A stretch of 15,724 nt of DNA from an uncultured Collinsella sp. (GCA_900541285.1 UQJA01000036.1:1-15724), one strand, 5' to 3'. Shown: positions 1-8,515, counted from the stretch's first letter. Made by a program: numbers and translations. The notes: generated from the letters alone by a model not told the origin.

Positions 1-1365
1 TTTCGAGGAGGGGGGGGGAGCCAAAATGTCCAGTCCTGCCGCGGGATCGATCGCAGACACCGCCTCGGGCTCGGCAACGGCAGCGGTAACCGCGGCAGAC
101 TCATCATCCGCAGTGACAACGGGCGCAGGCTCGGGCTCAAACGTCGGCTCCTCGCCCTCCTCGTAATCGAGCGTGCAGGACTCGGGAAGCATTCCGAGCG
201 CACGGATGGCATCCGAACCAAAGCGGATGTTGCCGGCGGCGTTGCGATAGAGCTTGGGCTCGGGCTCGGCCGCGGCAGGCTCCTCCGCCGGCTCAGCAGC
301 GGGAACCTCGTCATTGAACTCTTCGGCCTGGACAGCCTGATTCTGATCCTCGGGCACGATGGCGCCAATCAGCGTCTCGTCGGCAGACGCACCCTCAAAG
401 CCCTCGATCTGCTCGTCAAAAGCCTCGCCCTGTTCGGGCTCGGTTTGAGCGTCGGGAGCAATCGGCTGACCGAACTCGTCCTCGGCGTAGGTAGGCTCTT
501 CGTACTCGATGGTGTTGCCGTAGTCGTTTTGCTGCTGGGCCGCGGCATACTCCGCCGCCGCGCGCGCCATTTCCTCGGCACGACGTTTCTGCTCCCCAAA
601 ATAGGTATCGAACGGAACATCGTCGGGAAACTCGTTCTCGCCCTGGAAGGGAGCAACGTTGTCCATAACGCCGAGCATAGCGGCGACAGAAGACTTGTTG
701 CACACCGCGCCGGACGTATAGGGAAGAATGTGGCGGTTAGAGATGATGTTTGCCGCGTTGGCAAGTGCAACGAGGGAAGCGAGGATCGCGACAATCCACA
801 GCAGAACCTTGAGCGCGCCGGGGAGCGGCAGGATACGCAGGATGGCAACGGCAGCAGGGGCAACCGTGGCAACGGGCAACAGCTTGGCGATGAGCGCACG
901 ATACGAAGCATAGGGCTCGCGGGCGAGCAGCTCAGCACGGGGAGAGTCGTAGTGTGCGACAACGACCACCGGGCGGTTGCGCGGAGACGCGAGCGGGCCC
1001 GAGGCCTTGTGGTAGGCGATGACATTTTGGCTCACGCCCGTCTTGCCCAGGCGCGAAACCACGGGGTGGCCCGTGCGCTCGAGCACGTAAAGAACGGCGC
1101 CGACAATGGCCAGCAAGGTGCCGACCAAGCCGATACCGCCGCCGATGCCCATCAGCAGGGCGCCGGCAAACGCAAGAATACCGGTAACGGCAAATGCCAA
1201 TCTACTGGGCGCCGGGGCATTGAACTCCTGAACCTCGGGGTCAAAGCCGTGGTTGCGGAAGATCTGAGCGATATCCTCGGCAGCCAAGCGCTCTTCTTCG
1301 CTGCATGCCGGCGTAATGCCGGTGTTCTGCAGCAGGTGGTTAATATAGTTCTGGGTGTTCGCCAT
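1..1365 (-). CDS. Membrane protein with M28-peptidase-like motif, 3' end outside window
   Basis: 455 codons are open from ATG at 1365 to the left edge; GGAG lies about 6 bases before the ATG. Seen: a soluble N-terminal part (1-55), two hydrophobic stretches (about 57-75 and 78-95), then VVVVAHYDSP with H138 and D140, which resembles the first metal/catalytic motif of M28 zinc aminopeptidases. Two more hydrophobic stretches follow (about 157-180 and 185-205), then SGAVCNKSSVAAML (218-231), which resembles the second M28 motif GAxDNxSG but has Cys222 where the zinc-ligand Asp normally is. From about residue 243 the chain becomes a long low-complexity acidic Ala/Glu/Pro linker. The rest of any peptidase domain (Glu-Glu, Asp and His ligands) would lie off the window, so activity cannot be judged. 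It could be a membrane-embedded M28 relative or a non-catalytic derivative. It is divergent from the WYL regulator genes. Confidence 0.7.
   Translation of the reverse strand, partial: MANTQNYINHLLQNTGITPACSEEERLAAEDIAQIFRNHGFDPEVQEFNAPAPSRLAFAVTGILAFAGALLMGIGGGIGLVGTLLAIVGAVLYVLERTGHPVVSRLGKTGVSQNVIAYHKASGPLASPRNRPVVVVAHYDSPRAELLAREPYASYRALIAKLLPVATVAPAAVAILRILPLPGALKVLLWIVAILASLVALANAANIISNRHILPYTSGAVCNKSSVAAMLGVMDNVAPFQGENEFPDDVPFDTYFGEQKRRAEEMARAAAEYAAAQQQNDYGNTIEYEEPTYAEDEFGQPIAPDAQTEPEQGEAFDEQIEGFEGASADETLIGAIVPEDQNQAVQAEEFNDEVPAAEPAEEPAAAEPEPKLYRNAAGNIRFGSDAIRALGMLPESCTLDYEEGEEPTFEPEPAPVVTADDESAAVTAAVAEPEAVSAIDPAAGLDILAPPPSSK
10..18. repeat. Homopolymeric G9 tract inside coding sequence
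   Basis: Nine consecutive G residues on the plus strand (C9 in the coding sense of the minus-strand membrane protein gene), encoding Pro residues in the linker. The frame is open on both sides as far as the edge allows. Such tracts can slip during replication or be miscounted in sequencing. Confidence 0.6.
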
Positions 1366-1563
1366 GTGCGCTCCACATCCATAATCCGACAAATAGGCCC
1401 AATGCATGCACATTAGAACCGTATATAGTCGAAAGTATACCCCGAGCGAGCGCAAACGACCGAATTCGGGCCATCTTAACGCCTCGAGCGGACAAGGATA
1501 TAGCCTAATCTCCATATCGGACTAAAATCATGGCAGCAAACCACCTTCTCATGCGAGGACTCT
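1366..1563. other. Divergent intergenic region, no confident promoter
   Basis: 198 bases separate the start codons of two divergent genes and must hold both promoters. I see AT-rich elements such as TATACT and TATATA on the minus strand (about 1422-1439) and TAAAAT on the plus strand (about 1523), but none has a good -35 partner at 16-18 bases. The 10-bp palindrome CCGAATTCGG is also present near 1460. Confidence 0.4.
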
Positions 1564-2586
1564 ATGACGGCAAGCGACGCGACCGCAACAATTAAAAAGG
1601 GGAATTCGGAGCCCGGTTTCGATAAAACGGCTCAGCGCATCCTCAATCTTTTCTTTGTGCTCAACAGCTCCCCCGAACCGCTGACGACCGAGCAGATCGT
1701 CTTGGATTCTGACCTGGGATATGGCTCGGGCAATATCGACTCGGATAAGCGCAAGTTTCGGCGCGATCGTGACAAACTGCTCGAGCGTGGCATCTTAATC
1801 AAGGAGGTTCGCCCCGCCGGTGCGCAGGAGACCGAGGAAAGCTCGTGGACAATCGACCGCGAGCACACGTTTGCTGCAGGCGGCCTCATTACCGCAGACG
1901 ACGCCGATATCCTACTCAACGCCATCGACCAGACGCTAGCGGCCGGCTCTTCCACCTTTGCCGCGCCGCTTGCCGATATTCGCTCCAAAATTGCCTACCT
2001 CACCGGCATGTCGGCGGTGGACGAAGTACCGATCCGCCGCTCTCCCACCGTCGATGCGGTATGGAGCGCCTTTGCCGAGCGATGCGCGCTGCGATTTTTA
2101 TATCAGAACGGACGCGGCGAGCAGAAAGAACGTACCGTCTGTGTCTACGGCATGTTCGAACGCGAGGGCGTGGCGTACTTCTGCGGCCTCGACAATGTCA
2201 CCGACGACATCAGGACATTCCGCTGCGACCGTATCGTTCGCGCATGGCGTCCTTCGAAGGCCTACGCCATCCCTGCGGACTTCAATCTCAACGACTATCT
2301 GTTCTTTGAATTCGATTTCGCCGACCGACCGCCCGTTGCAGCCACGTTCTCGTTCGCCCCTCAGACGCAGATCGATATGATCAACGGCCTCACGCGCGGG
2401 CGAGGTGAGCTCGCACACACCGATGCGGGATGGATCTGGACCGTTGACGTGCGCGACCTTGAAGCCGCCGCCTCATTTTGCATGGCCCACGCCATGGACG
2501 GCATGAGGCCCATGGCCCCCAAATCGCTCAAGCAGGCGTGGAACCACCTCATTGAAAGGACGGTGCACGAGCATGCCCGTGCGTAA
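1564..2586 (+). CDS. WYL-domain transcriptional regulator, first of a tandem pair (PafB-like)
   Basis: 340 aa. Residues about 20-80 form a predicted helix-turn-helix region (KTAQRILNLFFVL, then a basic stretch DKRKFRRDRDKLLERG) typical of the DeoR/WYL N-terminus. Residues about 165-230 match the WYL domain pattern: ALRFLYQNGRGE, then VAYFCGLD in the place of the W-Y-L core, then RTFRCDRIVRA. WYL domains bind nucleic acid or small ligands and regulate transcription; in actinobacteria the tandem PafB/PafC pair activates a RecA-independent DNA-damage response. AGGA lies 6 bases before the ATG. The 3' end overlaps the next WYL gene by 14 bases, so the two are almost certainly co-translated and may form a heterodimer. 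Orthology to PafB itself is inferred from architecture only. Confidence 0.82.
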   Translation: MTASDATATIKKGNSEPGFDKTAQRILNLFFVLNSSPEPLTTEQIVLDSDLGYGSGNIDSDKRKFRRDRDKLLERGILIKEVRPAGAQETEESSWTIDREHTFAAGGLITADDADILLNAIDQTLAAGSSTFAAPLADIRSKIAYLTGMSAVDEVPIRRSPTVDAVWSAFAERCALRFLYQNGRGEQKERTVCVYGMFEREGVAYFCGLDNVTDDIRTFRCDRIVRAWRPSKAYAIPADFNLNDYLFFEFDFADRPPVAATFSFAPQTQIDMINGLTRGRGELAHTDAGWIWTVDVRDLEAAASFCMAHAMDGMRPMAPKSLKQAWNHLIERTVHEHARA

Positions 2587-3490
2587 ACTCACCAGCGAGC
2601 AGAGACTCTCGCGCGCCATCGACATCATGGAGGCCCTCTACGCCGCCGGCGAGAGCGGCATGACACGAACCGAGATTTGCGGCCGCTTTGACATCACGGG
2701 AGTATCGCTCGACGAGATTCTCGAGATCGTCTCGACGCTCGCGGACCGAGAATCTGGTGCGCGCATCATCTGCGAATGCCACGGCGAGCGTGTGGTCCTC
2801 ACCGGTGACGCCGGGCGTGTGCTACCGTTGCGCCTGAGTGCAGCCGAGGGCGCTGTGCTCAACCACGAACTTGAATCGTTGGAGATCGAGCCGCAGACGG
2901 CAGCTCGGATTCGACATGCCCTTCTGCCCGAAGAGCTCGGCTATAACCAACGCGTCTTTGACACCGTCAACCACGGGTCGCACTGGCAGCAGCTGAGCTG
3001 CGCCATTCAGGACGGCGTTCGCTGTCGCATCTCGTATCGCTCGATGGACGATGCACGGCCACGCGAGCGTCTGGTCGACCCCTTGCGCATTACGGCAAAC
3101 GGCGACCAAACATACCTGATTGCCTGGGACATCACAGTCGATGAGCAGCGCACCTATCGCATGGATAAAATCGAGGGACTCGCCTTGACGGAAGACTCCG
3201 TCGTGCCTCACGCACCGGACGTTGCATCCCTCCGCGATTCCCTTGCCCGGACACAGCGTAGCGCAAAGCTCTTGATGCCATTCGATATGGCGGAGCATCT
3301 GGACTGGGCCGGCATCACTCTAATCGAGCACAGCGGGGCAGACATGGCAACGGTAACCGTGCATTACGGCTCTGAGCGTTGGCTACTGAGCCAGGTAATC
3401 ACAGCGGGCGGAGCCATCCGCATCTTGGATGACCCCGCCCTGTCAAAGCGCCTGTGCGATATGGCAAAAACCCTCGTCTGTCCGCTTTAG
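2573..3490 (+). CDS. WYL-domain transcriptional regulator, second of the tandem pair (PafC-like)
   Basis: 305 aa from ATG 2573. A TTG at 2552 would add seven residues; I prefer the ATG, with AAGGA 12 bases upstream, although that spacing is long. The N-terminal part (about 8-85) looks like a winged-helix domain. The WYL-type domain spans about 137-203: CRISYRSMDD, then RERLVDPLRI, then TYLIAWD, then RTYRMDKIEG, whose Arg-rich end matches the ligand-binding strand of WYL proteins. The gene overlaps the upstream WYL gene by 14 bases and ends with TAG sharing bases with the TAA of the converging DinG-like gene. The pairing and the helicase/exonuclease neighbour suggest a role in a DNA-damage or nucleic-acid-stress response; that is inference, and no operator was identified. 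Confidence 0.82.
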   Translation: MPVRKLTSEQRLSRAIDIMEALYAAGESGMTRTEICGRFDITGVSLDEILEIVSTLADRESGARIICECHGERVVLTGDAGRVLPLRLSAAEGAVLNHELESLEIEPQTAARIRHALLPEELGYNQRVFDTVNHGSHWQQLSCAIQDGVRCRISYRSMDDARPRERLVDPLRITANGDQTYLIAWDITVDEQRTYRMDKIEGLALTEDSVVPHAPDVASLRDSLARTQRSAKLLMPFDMAEHLDWAGITLIEHSGADMATVTVHYGSERWLLSQVITAGGAIRILDDPALSKRLCDMAKTLVCPL

Positions 3491-6381
3491 CGCCGCCGCT
3501 CGTGGCGTGCGCGCCACAGTTGCAGATAGTGACCGATCTGCGCCGATTCGATGCGCTGGTAGGAGCTCGTGGGCAGCGACGTTAAGAACTTCTTTCCGTA
3601 GCCCTTCGTCACCAGGCGCGGGTCGGCCAGAATCAGCACGCCGCAATCGGTCGACGAGCGGATAAGGCGGCCGGCCGCCTGCTTGACCTCGAGCACCGCC
3701 TCGGGCAGCGAATAGCGCGCCCAAGCGCGGTCTTCGCGCAGGTTGCGCTCGCACGAGAGCGGGTCCGTGGGACTCGAGAACGGCAGCTTGGGAATGATGA
3801 CGCAGCGCAGCGTCTCGCCGCTGGCGTCGAACCCCTCCCAGAAGGCCTTAAGCGCAAAAAGCGATGAAGTCGGCTCGTTGATAAACCGATCGCGCAGGCG
3901 ACGAGGAGATGAGTTGCGCTGCTGGCAGTTGAGCTCCAGACCCGCACGGGCCATCTTGGGCTCAACGCGGGCGTACAGGTCTTCCATGTCGCGCCGATTG
4001 GTGAACAGTGTGAGCACCGATCCGCCCATGGCAAGATGGGCGTCGACCAGCACGCGCTCGAGCGCCGTAAGATAGCTCTCGCGATCGCGCGGATCGGGGA
4101 TATCGCCCGCAACGACTACAGCCATGTTCGAATCGAAGTCGTAGCTCGAGTCCAAGTGCAGCGATGAGGATGTTGAAGCACCGATGCGATCGAGGCCGAT
4201 CGCGTGGTTAAAGTGTTCGAAGCTTTTGGACACCGTCATGGTCGCCGAGGCAAAGATAGCCGTGTGAACCTCGGGCAGCCACTCGGTCGCCAAGGCCTCG
4301 CCAATGTCGATGCGCTCTGCGGTCATTGACTCTCCGCCGGCACGCAGCCTGCGATTGACCTGCAGCGAATACACGTAGTGTTCATCGGTGCCATCAATGA
4401 TGAGTTTGAGGTTCTCGGCCAGCTCGTGCAGGCGGCGCGAGATATCACCCAGGTCGACAACAACCTCGGGCTTGTCGGCGGCGACGGCTTGCACCAGCGC
4501 GTCGACGCTCTTGTCAGCCTGTTCCAATGCGTCGATGGCAGCGTAGGCCGACTGTAAGAAATCATGCCAGTCGTCAGATTCGCGCAGCTCGGGGCCAATC
4601 CATAGATTGGCATTGTCATAACCCCCACGGGCACGGCGACCGAGCTCGCGAACGCCATCGAACACGTCGGCGATTGCCATGCTCGCGCGCGCAACCGTCG
4701 ACGTCGCCTTGGCAGTAAGGCCCAGATAGAGCGTAGAGCCCTCGGAGGTTGCCAAATCACGGGAAACCTGGCTTAGCGCGCCGGCGCTCGAGCCACCCAG
4801 GCGCTCAAACAGAACGCGTGATTCGTCCGCCGACACCACGCGCGCCCACTGACGGCGCGCCTCGCGCTCGATGGAATGGGCCTCGTCGATTACCCAATGA
4901 CGAATCGGAGGTAAAATCCTGCCCTCGGCCGCGACATTGCGGAACAGCAGGGAATGGTTGGTGACCACCACATCGGCATGCGCCGCACGACGGCGAGCGC
5001 CGTGGACCAAACATTTATCAGGGAAAAACGGGCAGAGGCGACGAGCACACTCGCGCGAGGCCGTCGTAAAGTCGGGACGGTTGACGCTGCGCCACCGAAT
5101 GCCGAGCGAGTCGAGGTCGCCATCGGCTGATTGGCAGACGTACGCCATAATGCCCGCGACCGCCGTGAGCGTGTCCGCCGGATCGCGCTTGGTGGTAATC
5201 TCGACCTGGCCTCGGCTCATGCGCTCAAGCTTGCGCAGGCACGGATAGTGGTCATAGCCCTTGAGAGCGCAAAATGACAGACCACCGTCCAGTTGCTCGG
5301 CAAGTTTTGGCAGCTCATGGTACATGAGCTGGTCGGCAAGATTGTTCGATTTGGTCGCAATACCAACCGTGATGTTGTTACGGCGCGCTGCCTCGGCAAA
5401 AGGCACCAGGTAGGCCATCGATTTGCCGACGCCTGTGCCCGCCTCAATTACACGATGAGTGCCCGTGACCAGCGCATCGCGGACCTCGAGCGCCATCGCG
5501 ATCTGCTCATCACGCGGCTCGTAGGTGGGATACATGCGATTGACCAGGCCACCTGGCGCATAGTCTGCCTCAATCTCCTCACGACTCGGCATCTTGAGGA
5601 CCGGCAGTTCGTCGGCGTCCACCCGATCGTCGGCGCGATCGGCCTTGAGAACGTTAGCACGAGCGGCGCTGAGAGAGAAGATAGAACCAGGGTTCTGCCC
5701 TGCCAAGAATGAGAAGATAGGACGATAGGACCAAGGCACATCCGGATGCATGTCGGCTAGGCGCGCCATAAGGCCCTGAGGCAAGTCGGTGAGCGCCACG
5801 AGCAACACGCGCCATACGCCACACAGGGCGTCGACGTCGGCATTGGCACGGTGTGATACCGAGTCACAGCCAAACAGATCGGCCATAAAAGACAGCTTGT
5901 GCGAGGCCAGGCGCGGAAGCGCGATGCGCGACAGCGCCAGCGAATCGATCCAGATATCGCTCACGTTGACGCCGCCTTTGACCGACTCGATAAACGAGCG
6001 GTCGAACGTGGCGTTATGTGCGATCACCGGGCAACCACCGACAAAATCGGCGAGAGCGGCGACGGCCTCAACGGCCGACGGGGCATCTGCCACATCGGCA
6101 TTTGTAATGCTCGTGAGCTCGGTAATCTCGGCGGGAATCAGCTGCTTGGGATGCACGAAGGTATCGAAGCGGTCGACGACCTCGCGACCCGAAAGGCGGG
6201 CCGCCGAGATCTCGATCAGCTCGTTGTCCTGCACCGAAAGACCCGTGGTCTCGGTATCGAGAACGATCACATCTTCCTCGATAAGACCGAAGGACTGCGT
6301 TTTGGCGCGTTCGGCAAGCGTGGCATAGGAGTCGATGACAAACTGCGGCGTTCCTGACGAAACCGCGTCCTCGATTAGCAT
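3487..6381 (-). CDS. dinG: DnaQ-like 3'-5' exonuclease / DinG-family helicase fusion
   Basis: 964 aa, two enzyme modules. Residues about 36-200 are a DEDDh exonuclease: DTETTGL (D42, E44), HNATFD (H122-D127) and HRANADVDA (H177, D182). Residues about 275-964 are an XPD/DinG superfamily-2 helicase: Walker A AGTGVGKS (314-321), DEAH box (499-502), and cysteines 381, 445, 450 and 457 spaced as in the iron-sulfur cluster of DinG/XPD. Downstream are SATMT, LFTNRRDMEDLY, FWEGFDASGE and QAAGRLIRS, typical of motifs III-VI. The exonuclease-DinG fusion is known from Firmicutes such as Bacillus. The expected role is unwinding or degrading damaged or R-loop DNA. The ATG at 6381 lies inside the end of ddl (7-base overlap), implying translational coupling. 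All key residues are present, so it should be active. Confidence 0.93.
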   Translation of the reverse strand: MLIEDAVSSGTPQFVIDSYATLAERAKTQSFGLIEEDVIVLDTETTGLSVQDNELIEISAARLSGREVVDRFDTFVHPKQLIPAEITELTSITNADVADAPSAVEAVAALADFVGGCPVIAHNATFDRSFIESVKGGVNVSDIWIDSLALSRIALPRLASHKLSFMADLFGCDSVSHRANADVDALCGVWRVLLVALTDLPQGLMARLADMHPDVPWSYRPIFSFLAGQNPGSIFSLSAARANVLKADRADDRVDADELPVLKMPSREEIEADYAPGGLVNRMYPTYEPRDEQIAMALEVRDALVTGTHRVIEAGTGVGKSMAYLVPFAEAARRNNITVGIATKSNNLADQLMYHELPKLAEQLDGGLSFCALKGYDHYPCLRKLERMSRGQVEITTKRDPADTLTAVAGIMAYVCQSADGDLDSLGIRWRSVNRPDFTTASRECARRLCPFFPDKCLVHGARRRAAHADVVVTNHSLLFRNVAAEGRILPPIRHWVIDEAHSIEREARRQWARVVSADESRVLFERLGGSSAGALSQVSRDLATSEGSTLYLGLTAKATSTVARASMAIADVFDGVRELGRRARGGYDNANLWIGPELRESDDWHDFLQSAYAAIDALEQADKSVDALVQAVAADKPEVVVDLGDISRRLHELAENLKLIIDGTDEHYVYSLQVNRRLRAGGESMTAERIDIGEALATEWLPEVHTAIFASATMTVSKSFEHFNHAIGLDRIGASTSSSLHLDSSYDFDSNMAVVVAGDIPDPRDRESYLTALERVLVDAHLAMGGSVLTLFTNRRDMEDLYARVEPKMARAGLELNCQQRNSSPRRLRDRFINEPTSSLFALKAFWEGFDASGETLRCVIIPKLPFSSPTDPLSCERNLREDRAWARYSLPEAVLEVKQAAGRLIRSSTDCGVLILADPRLVTKGYGKKFLTSLPTSSYQRIESAQIGHYLQLWRARHERRR

Positions 6382-7340
6382 GCAATGCCCGCTCGACGAA
6401 GGCCCATACGGATCAGGCTGTCACAGACCTGCGGGAACGTCATGTCGTCGGTGTGGCGGATCTCATCCGGATACAGCGACGTATCGGTCATGCCGGGAAT
6501 GGTATTGGTCTCGAGGATAACGGGGCCGTCCTCGCTCACAATAAAATCGCTGCGCGAGATGCCCAGGCAACCGAGGGCCTTGTGAGCAGCACAGGCAAGC
6601 TCCTGGGCGCGAGCGTAATTCTCGGGTGAAATCTGCGCCGGAATACGATGGATGTCCGTAGGGTCGACATACTTCACGTCCAGATCGTAGAACTCACAGT
6701 CCTCGGGCTTGCGAATCTCGACAATCGGGAGGGCGCGCACGTCGTCCTCGCCGTACACGCCGACGGTGATCTCGGTACCCTCGATGCACTTCTCGACCAG
6801 CACTTTGTCGCCGTACTCAAACGCCTTGGCGATTGCCGCGGGCAGCTCGGAGGGCTCATGGACCAGGGAAATGCCATAGCTGGAACCGTTGACGGCCGGC
6901 TTCACAAAGCTGCGCTCGCCACAAACCTCGACGATATGATCGATATCGACTTCATCGCCCACCTCGAGCGCAAGGCCGGGGGCAATGGGAATGCCCGCCT
7001 TGGCGTACAGGAGCTTAGAGACCTCTTTGTCGGCACCGCAGGCGCTAGCAAGCACGCCCGAGGCCGTGTAGGGGATACCCAGGGTCTCCATGGCGCCCTG
7101 CATGGCACCATCCTCGCCGCCGGCACCGTGCATGGCGATAAACGCCACGTCAAAGCCGCCGGTCGCCATGGTTACCATAAAGTCATCAGCGGCCGTATCG
7201 AGCAGCTCCACCGAGGTGTAGCCGGCTTCCTTCAGTGCCACCACAACGTTCTTTCCCGAATTGAGCGAGATCTCGCGCTCAGCGGAATGACCGCCCGCCA
7301 AGACCGCTACGTGCATGTTCTCTAGGCTTTTACCCGGCAT
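6375..7340 (-). CDS. ddl: D-alanine--D-alanine ligase
   Basis: 321 aa, the usual Ddl length. It joins two D-Ala molecules with ATP in the cytoplasm to make the dipeptide end of peptidoglycan precursors. Seen: VAVLAGGHSAEREISLNSG (11-29, first substrate site), VAFIAMHGAGGEDG (65-78), FVKPAVNGSSYGIS (145-158, ATP-grasp), EKCIEGTEITVGVYG (183-197), EFYDLDVKY (216-224, with the omega-loop Tyr typical of D-Ala-D-Ala rather than D-lactate specificity), SRSDFIV and ILETNTIPGMTDTSLYP (275-291, metal-binding Glu and Asn). The ATG at 7340 is chosen because AGGAGGAG lies 8 bases upstream; an internal Met9 has no such site. The gene is not in a mur cluster here but is coupled to the DinG-like gene. Confidence 0.95.
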   Translation of the reverse strand: MPGKSLENMHVAVLAGGHSAEREISLNSGKNVVVALKEAGYTSVELLDTAADDFMVTMATGGFDVAFIAMHGAGGEDGAMQGAMETLGIPYTASGVLASACGADKEVSKLLYAKAGIPIAPGLALEVGDEVDIDHIVEVCGERSFVKPAVNGSSYGISLVHEPSELPAAIAKAFEYGDKVLVEKCIEGTEITVGVYGEDDVRALPIVEIRKPEDCEFYDLDVKYVDPTDIHRIPAQISPENYARAQELACAAHKALGCLGISRSDFIVSEDGPVILETNTIPGMTDTSLYPDEIRHTDDMTFPQVCDSLIRMGLRRAGIAC

Positions 7341-7380
7341 GGGCAGACTCCTCCTCTATAATTTCTGCAGCTGATACCAT

Positions 7381-7410
7381 ATTGTAGCGATACCCTCTAC
7401 GTTTCCCCAA
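7381..7410 (-). promoter_or_regulatory. Possible ddl promoter
   Basis: On the minus strand TACAAT (7386-7381) follows TTGGGG (7410-7405) after 18 bases. This would start transcription about 33 bases before the ddl ATG. The -10 is good and the -35 matches only three of six positions. On the plus strand a perfect TATAAT (7357-7362) could serve rlmN but lacks a -35. Both are weak predictions. Confidence 0.35.
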
Positions 7411-7425
7411 AATCGAAAGGCTTCC

Positions 7426-8478
7426 ATGAATCCCAGGACTAAATCTCAGGACATTCGCGACTTGAGCCAAAACGATATTCGCGAGCTCGTGGCCGAACTT
7501 GGCCAGCCCGCCTTCCGCGCGAAGCAGCTTATCGAATGGGTCTTCGAGAAGAACGTTTGTTCGTTTGACGATATGACCAACCTTCCCAAGGCTTTCCGCG
7601 AGCAGCTTAAAGAGGCTTTTGCCTTTGACACGCCGACTGAACTCACCAAGCAGGTTTCCAAAGATGGCTCGCGCAAGTATCTGCTCGAATACCACGACGG
7701 CGTTTCCGTCGAGACTGTCGGCATGCCCCGTCGTAACAAGCTTTCCGTCTGCGTTTCCACCCAGGCAGGCTGCGGCATGGGCTGTGCCTTTTGCGCTACC
7801 GGTCTCAACGGCCTCAAGCGCTCTCTGACCGCTCAAGAGATCGTCGACCAGGTACTTCATGTATCCAACGACTTTGGCGAGCGCGCCACGAGCGTTGTCT
7901 TCATGGGCCAGGGCGAGCCGTTTGCCAACTACGACGAGGTTCTCAAGGCGCTGCGAATCCTCAACGACCCCGATGGCATCGGTATCGGCGCTCGCCACCT
8001 CACCGTCTCTACCAGTGGCGTTATTCCCGGTATTCGCAAATTTGCCGACATCCCCGAGCAGTTCACGCTTGCTGTTTCACTACATTCCGCCATCCAGTCG
8101 ACGCGCAATAAGCTCATGCCCGGTGTTAAGAAGTACACGCTGCTTCGCCTTCACGAAGCGCTTCAGCTCTACACCGAGAAGACTGGCCGCCGCCCGACCT
8201 ATGAGTATGCCATGATCGAAGGCGTCAACGATACGAATCCCGAGATGCAGGCGCTCTGCGACTTCTGCGAGGGAACGCTGTGCCACGTTAACCTCATTCA
8301 GCTTAACGACATCGAGGGTAGGCCGCTCAAGCCGTCGCCGATTCATAAGGTTGAGGATCTTCAGTGTCGTCTTGAGTCCCGTGGCATCGAGACCACGATT
8401 CGTAACTCCCGTGGTAACGATATTGACGCCGCTTGCGGACAGCTGAAGCAGCGCTTCAAAGTTCAGAAGAACGCATAG
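7426..8478 (+). CDS. rlmN: Dual-specificity 23S rRNA A2503 / tRNA A37 C2-methyltransferase RlmN
   Basis: 350 aa, normal family length. This radical-SAM enzyme methylates C2 of adenine 2503 in 23S rRNA and of A37 in some tRNAs. Seen: the 4Fe-4S/SAM motif CGMGCAFC (C116, C120, C123), the preceding strand NKLSVCVSTQAG, the GEPFANYD segment (163-170), STSGVIPGI, SLHS, and RNSRGNDIDAACGQL (327-339), where C337 is the cysteine that carries the methyl group. The N-terminus (GQPAFRAKQLIEWVF) is the RlmN helical RNA-binding region. AAAGG lies 6 bases before the ATG. The gene is monocistronic on the plus strand and followed by a strong terminator. It uses more T-ending codons than the ddl/dinG genes beside it. 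Confidence 0.96.
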   Translation: MNPRTKSQDIRDLSQNDIRELVAELGQPAFRAKQLIEWVFEKNVCSFDDMTNLPKAFREQLKEAFAFDTPTELTKQVSKDGSRKYLLEYHDGVSVETVGMPRRNKLSVCVSTQAGCGMGCAFCATGLNGLKRSLTAQEIVDQVLHVSNDFGERATSVVFMGQGEPFANYDEVLKALRILNDPDGIGIGARHLTVSTSGVIPGIRKFADIPEQFTLAVSLHSAIQSTRNKLMPGVKKYTLLRLHEALQLYTEKTGRRPTYEYAMIEGVNDTNPEMQALCDFCEGTLCHVNLIQLNDIEGRPLKPSPIHKVEDLQCRLESRGIETTIRNSRGNDIDAACGQLKQRFKVQKNA

Positions 8479-8496
8479 GGGAGTCGCACCCCAAAA

Positions 8497-8512
8497 CGTT
8501 TCATGTGAAACA
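8497..8512. promoter_or_regulatory. Degenerate parS-like site downstream of rlmN
   Basis: CGTTTCATGTGAAACA matches 14 of 16 bases of the parS sequence TGTTTCACGTGAAACA found three times at 10660-10753. The central CG step is changed to TG, so the inner palindrome is broken. It lies between the rlmN stop codon and its terminator, beyond the 3' end of the par operon. ParB binding here is possible but would be weaker. Confidence 0.5.
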
Positions 8513-8515
8513 TCG

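Noticed and set aside
445..1416. A 323-codon plus-strand open frame opposite the M28-like gene
   Set aside because: Its translation is an Arg/Gly/Val-rich low-complexity product typical of an antisense shadow in GC-rich DNA. The minus-strand frame has motifs, membrane helices and a ribosome binding site.
6648..7325. A 225-codon plus-strand open frame opposite ddl
   Set aside because: Fully antisense to a clear D-Ala-D-Ala ligase gene; no recognisable domain.
7330..7998. A 222-codon minus-strand open frame opposite rlmN
   Set aside because: Antisense to conserved rlmN; the product has no recognisable family.
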